This document shows, piece after piece, positions 61,982-64,000 of a DNA stretch of 64,000 nt; positions within the stretch are counted from its first letter, which is position 1; each line of letters opens with the position of its first letter. This DNA is from Burkholderia ubonensis (GTDB lineage: Bacteria; Pseudomonadota; Gammaproteobacteria; Burkholderiales; Burkholderiaceae): positions 186,001 to 250,000 of the forward strand of contig NZ_CADFEB010000006.1 of the NCBI RefSeq assembly GCF_902833085.1. The letters run 5' to 3'. Below the pieces are notes generated by a model. It was not told where the DNA came from. It was given only the letters and a program-made list of their open reading frames with translations, and did not search any database. A program made the position numbers and the translations under genes.

Positions 61982-62496
61982 GTCTCGCTTCCTTGGGTTA
62001 TGTGACGCATCCACGCACGACGTGGACTGATTGGGCGTGACATCGCCTCAACACGTCACCGAGTGTTTGGCTCTTTCGCGGAAAACCGCGCGATCAACGG
62101 GCGCGCAAATTCACGGAGCGGGCACGCAAGAGGGGCGTCGCTCGACGAGCGAACGACGTCGCCTGAATGGGAACCGTGAGATGGCAGTTCAGTGGTCCAG
62201 TTAACGTCTCTTATTCTTGGAGTTGTGTGACTGGAATGAAGATTAGCGGCTGTATTTGGTCGATATGGTCGGTATTTTCCCGGGCGGGCCGAAAATGATT
62301 TTTGGCACATGTTTTGCGCATGATCGGAAATTGAAACATTTGCGATCTATATGTGCAGGTCCATCATTAATGGCGGCGTTGAAAGATGTCGCGCCATAAA
62401 TAAGCAGGCCGCGAAAACCGACATTCTTGTTGCGTGCGCTTTTCAAGTTTCTGCCGCGCCGGCCAAACGGCTTCGGGGCTCAGGCGATAGCGCCGC
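61982..62496. other. 515-bp intergenic region between the depolymerase and recombinase genes
   Basis: No supported gene. The part up to about 62440 is lower in GC, like the depolymerase gene, and the boundary back to typical high GC lies near 62450, immediately at the recombinase 3' end. It must contain the depolymerase promoter. Confidence 0.5.
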
Positions 62497-63690
62497 TCAC
62501 CACCCGATCCGGTGCTTCTCCTCGGTCTCCCGATGCCGCACGTCGTCGTCCGCGTGCAGGTACTGGCTCGTCGTGGTCAGCGACACGTGGCCGAGGTTGT
62601 CGCGCACGATGCGCAGGTCGAGCCGGCCGTCGGCCATGTGCGAGCCGGCGCTGTGCCGCAGCCAGTGCGCGGACGCCTGTTCGAGCACGCGCGCCTGCTG
62701 TTCGCCCGCGTCGCCTTGCGCGCGCAGCCGGTCCGCCGCGTGCCGGAACACGCTTTTCACGATCGTATGCAGCGCCGCGCGCGTGAGCGGCTTGCGCGCG
62801 TGGCCGACCGGCAGCACGAGCGGCGTGTCCTCGCCGGGGCCCGGCAATGCGGGCAACTGATGCGCGCGCCGGTAGCGCGCAAGCTCGGCCATCATCTCGT
62901 CGGTGGCCGGCACGAGCCGCTGCTTGCCGCCCTTGCCGGTCACGTCGAGCCACCAGCGGTCGCGTCCCTCGGCGTCGCGCCGGCAGAAGAACCCGCCCAT
63001 CGTGTTGCCGGCGGCTTCGGTGATCCGCAGCCCGCCAAGATACAGCAGCGTAAACAGCCAGCGCGCGCGGTCGTAGTGAAAGCACGCGCGCGCATCGTCG
63101 CGCGGCATCGCGTCGATCGCGTCCTTGACCGACTGCCACAGCGCGGGCCCGAGATGGCGCGTGACGCGCGGCGCGGGCTTGCGCATGCGCTGCCGCGACA
63201 GCGACAACGGATTGCCGGCGAGGTAGCCGGCCTGCACGAGCCACGCGAACATCACGTTCAGGATCACCATCGCCTGCCGCTGGCTGGCCGGCGACAGCGG
63301 CCCGTAGAACGGCCGCCAGCGCGGATCGCCGCGCGGATGCTTGCGGCCGCCGCTCGCGCACCAGACGTCGGCCGGCGCGGGCGCGAGCAGGAACTGCCGG
63401 TAGACGAGCAGATCCTCGTGCGTGAGCGACGACAGCGGCTTGCCGCACGCGATCACGGCCCACAGCAGCAGGCGCTCGGCTTCCTTCCGGTAGTTCTGGA
63501 ACGTGGCCGGCGTGTCGACGAAGCGGGCGAGCCACGCGCGCACCGCATCGAGATCGTTGGTCGCGGCGATCTGCGCGTGACCCGCGCGCGCGCGGTTGGC
63601 GCCGGCGCGTCCGTCGAGCGCGGCCGGCACGGTCAGCGCGTCGATCGGCAGCGGGCGCAGCGCGCAATCGCCGGGAGTGGGCGTGGTCAT
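62497..63690 (-). CDS. Tyrosine recombinase (site-specific integrase family)
   Basis: A 397-residue tyrosine recombinase. The catalytic residues are all visible: Arg in YLGGLRITEAAG, Lys in VTGKGGKQRLVP, HxxR in SAHWLRHSAGSHM, His in RDNLGHVSLTTT and the Tyr nucleophile in SQYLHADDD. The N-terminal core-binding domain contains DTPATFQNYRKEAERLLLWA. It lacks the short size of XerC/XerD (about 300), and no phage genes are nearby. The ATG at 63690 lies 11 bp after the MFS gene stop on the same strand. This is probably a chromosomal recombinase rather than a prophage integrase, although it lies beside a lower-GC segment. Confidence 0.88.
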   Translation of the reverse strand: MTTPTPGDCALRPLPIDALTVPAALDGRAGANRARAGHAQIAATNDLDAVRAWLARFVDTPATFQNYRKEAERLLLWAVIACGKPLSSLTHEDLLVYRQFLLAPAPADVWCASGGRKHPRGDPRWRPFYGPLSPASQRQAMVILNVMFAWLVQAGYLAGNPLSLSRQRMRKPAPRVTRHLGPALWQSVKDAIDAMPRDDARACFHYDRARWLFTLLYLGGLRITEAAGNTMGGFFCRRDAEGRDRWWLDVTGKGGKQRLVPATDEMMAELARYRRAHQLPALPGPGEDTPLVLPVGHARKPLTRAALHTIVKSVFRHAADRLRAQGDAGEQQARVLEQASAHWLRHSAGSHMADGRLDLRIVRDNLGHVSLTTTSQYLHADDDVRHRETEEKHRIGW

Positions 63691-63701
63691 GGGAATCCGG
63701 T

Positions 63702-64000
63702 CTATTCCGCCGTCGTGCCGCCCGACAGCCGGCTCGCGCTCCCGCGCTGCGGCGCGGGCAGGCCGATCCGCCGGAACACGAACGCGGACAGCAGCGTGAT
63801 CGCGCCGACGCACACGAAGGCCAGCATGAACCCGCTCGCGGCCGAGCCCGAGCGTGCGGCGAACAGGTTCACGAGCGCGCCGCCGATCGACACGCCGAGC
63901 CCCATCGCGAGCATCTGCATCATCGTGAACAGGCTGTTGCCGCTGGCGGCGTCCGCGTGCGACAGATCCTTGAGCGTCACGCTGTTCATCGCCGCGAACT
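63702..64000 (-). CDS. C-terminal end of an MdtD-like (DHA2) MFS transporter, truncated by the window edge
   Basis: The visible 99 residues begin FAAMNSVTLKDL, a signature of DHA2-type 14-TM exporters such as MdtD. Two hydrophobic helices follow (MLAMGLGVSIGGALVNLFAA and GFMLAFVCVGAITLLSAFVF), then a short hydrophilic tail. The gene continues beyond 64000. It is co-directional with the recombinase gene, which starts 11 bp downstream. Confidence 0.8.
   Translation of the reverse strand, partial: FAAMNSVTLKDLSHADAASGNSLFTMMQMLAMGLGVSIGGALVNLFAARSGSAASGFMLAFVCVGAITLLSAFVFRRIGLPAPQRGSASRLSGGTTAE

Noticed and set aside
62497..63690. Prophage integrase marking an integrated phage or ICE
   Set aside because: No phage, conjugation or tRNA features are nearby; host-like composition and close spacing to an MFS gene fit a resident recombinase.

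Overview
The window is high-GC DNA typical of Burkholderia, probably the B. cepacia complex. The pointers are dense GC-rich reading frames, an mprF-acvB pair, a DUF4148 protein, a long (526-residue) isocitrate lyase, a sulfite/nitrite reductase paired with DUF934, and a nitrate reductase fused to a CysJ-like flavoprotein. No rRNA, tRNA, CRISPR array or insertion sequence was recognised. Species and replicon cannot be fixed from the sequence alone.

Layout. 1-3.9 kb: the 5' part of ilvD (minus strand), a divergent LysR regulator / EamA transporter pair, a ridA-like pseudogene and a Nudix hydrolase. 3.9-8.2 kb: a ten-copy 9-bp tandem repeat, then a ThDP-dependent decarboxylase-like enzyme followed by a flavin amine oxidase. 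8.5-15.6 kb: a lower-GC accessory island with a small membrane protein, a PIN-domain protein and a Gabija-type defence pair (OLD-family ATPase/TOPRIM nuclease plus UvrD-like helicase, overlapping by ATGA). 15.6-22 kb: a MoaD-like protein, an Asp-box propeller protein, a Bcr/CflA efflux pump preceded by a small leader ORF and an intrinsic terminator, a FAH-family hydrolase, an AraC regulator, a YkgJ-type cysteine-cluster protein and a UDG-family protein.

22-33.6 kb is a complete assimilatory nitrate module. nasS, nasT and cobA lie on the minus strand. On the plus strand, a sigma54-type promoter with an upstream NtrC-like site and a terminator-forming leader precedes narK-nirB-nirD and a fused nitrate reductase. 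Uptake, both reduction steps, siroheme synthesis and nitrate/nitrogen sensing are therefore in one place. 33.7-39 kb holds a compact caa3-type cytochrome oxidase cluster on the minus strand, with two tandem COX3-like genes and a c-type cytochrome domain on subunit II.

39.5-49 kb: mprF-acvB (lysyl-phosphatidylglycerol synthesis and turnover), a large unknown membrane protein, cysI-DUF934 and a MocR-type regulator. 49.7-52.6 kb: a PotD-like periplasmic binding protein overlapping a membrane diguanylate cyclase, reminiscent of NspS/MbaA polyamine sensing. 52.7-58.9 kb: small proteins, a Tat-exported purple acid phosphatase and aceA with a perfect operator-like palindrome upstream. 59-62.4 kb has lower GC and carries a bacterial pepsin-like aspartic protease convergent with a type-2 PHA depolymerase. 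The window ends with a tyrosine recombinase next to the 3' end of an MdtD-like transporter gene.

The points most worth following up are the PotD/GGDEF pair, the leader peptide before the efflux pump (its residues 6-9, VIVV, resemble macrolide-stalling Erm leaders), the pepsin homologue, the Gabija island with its PIN neighbour, the ThDP enzyme/amine oxidase pair, and the three-layer regulation in front of narK.
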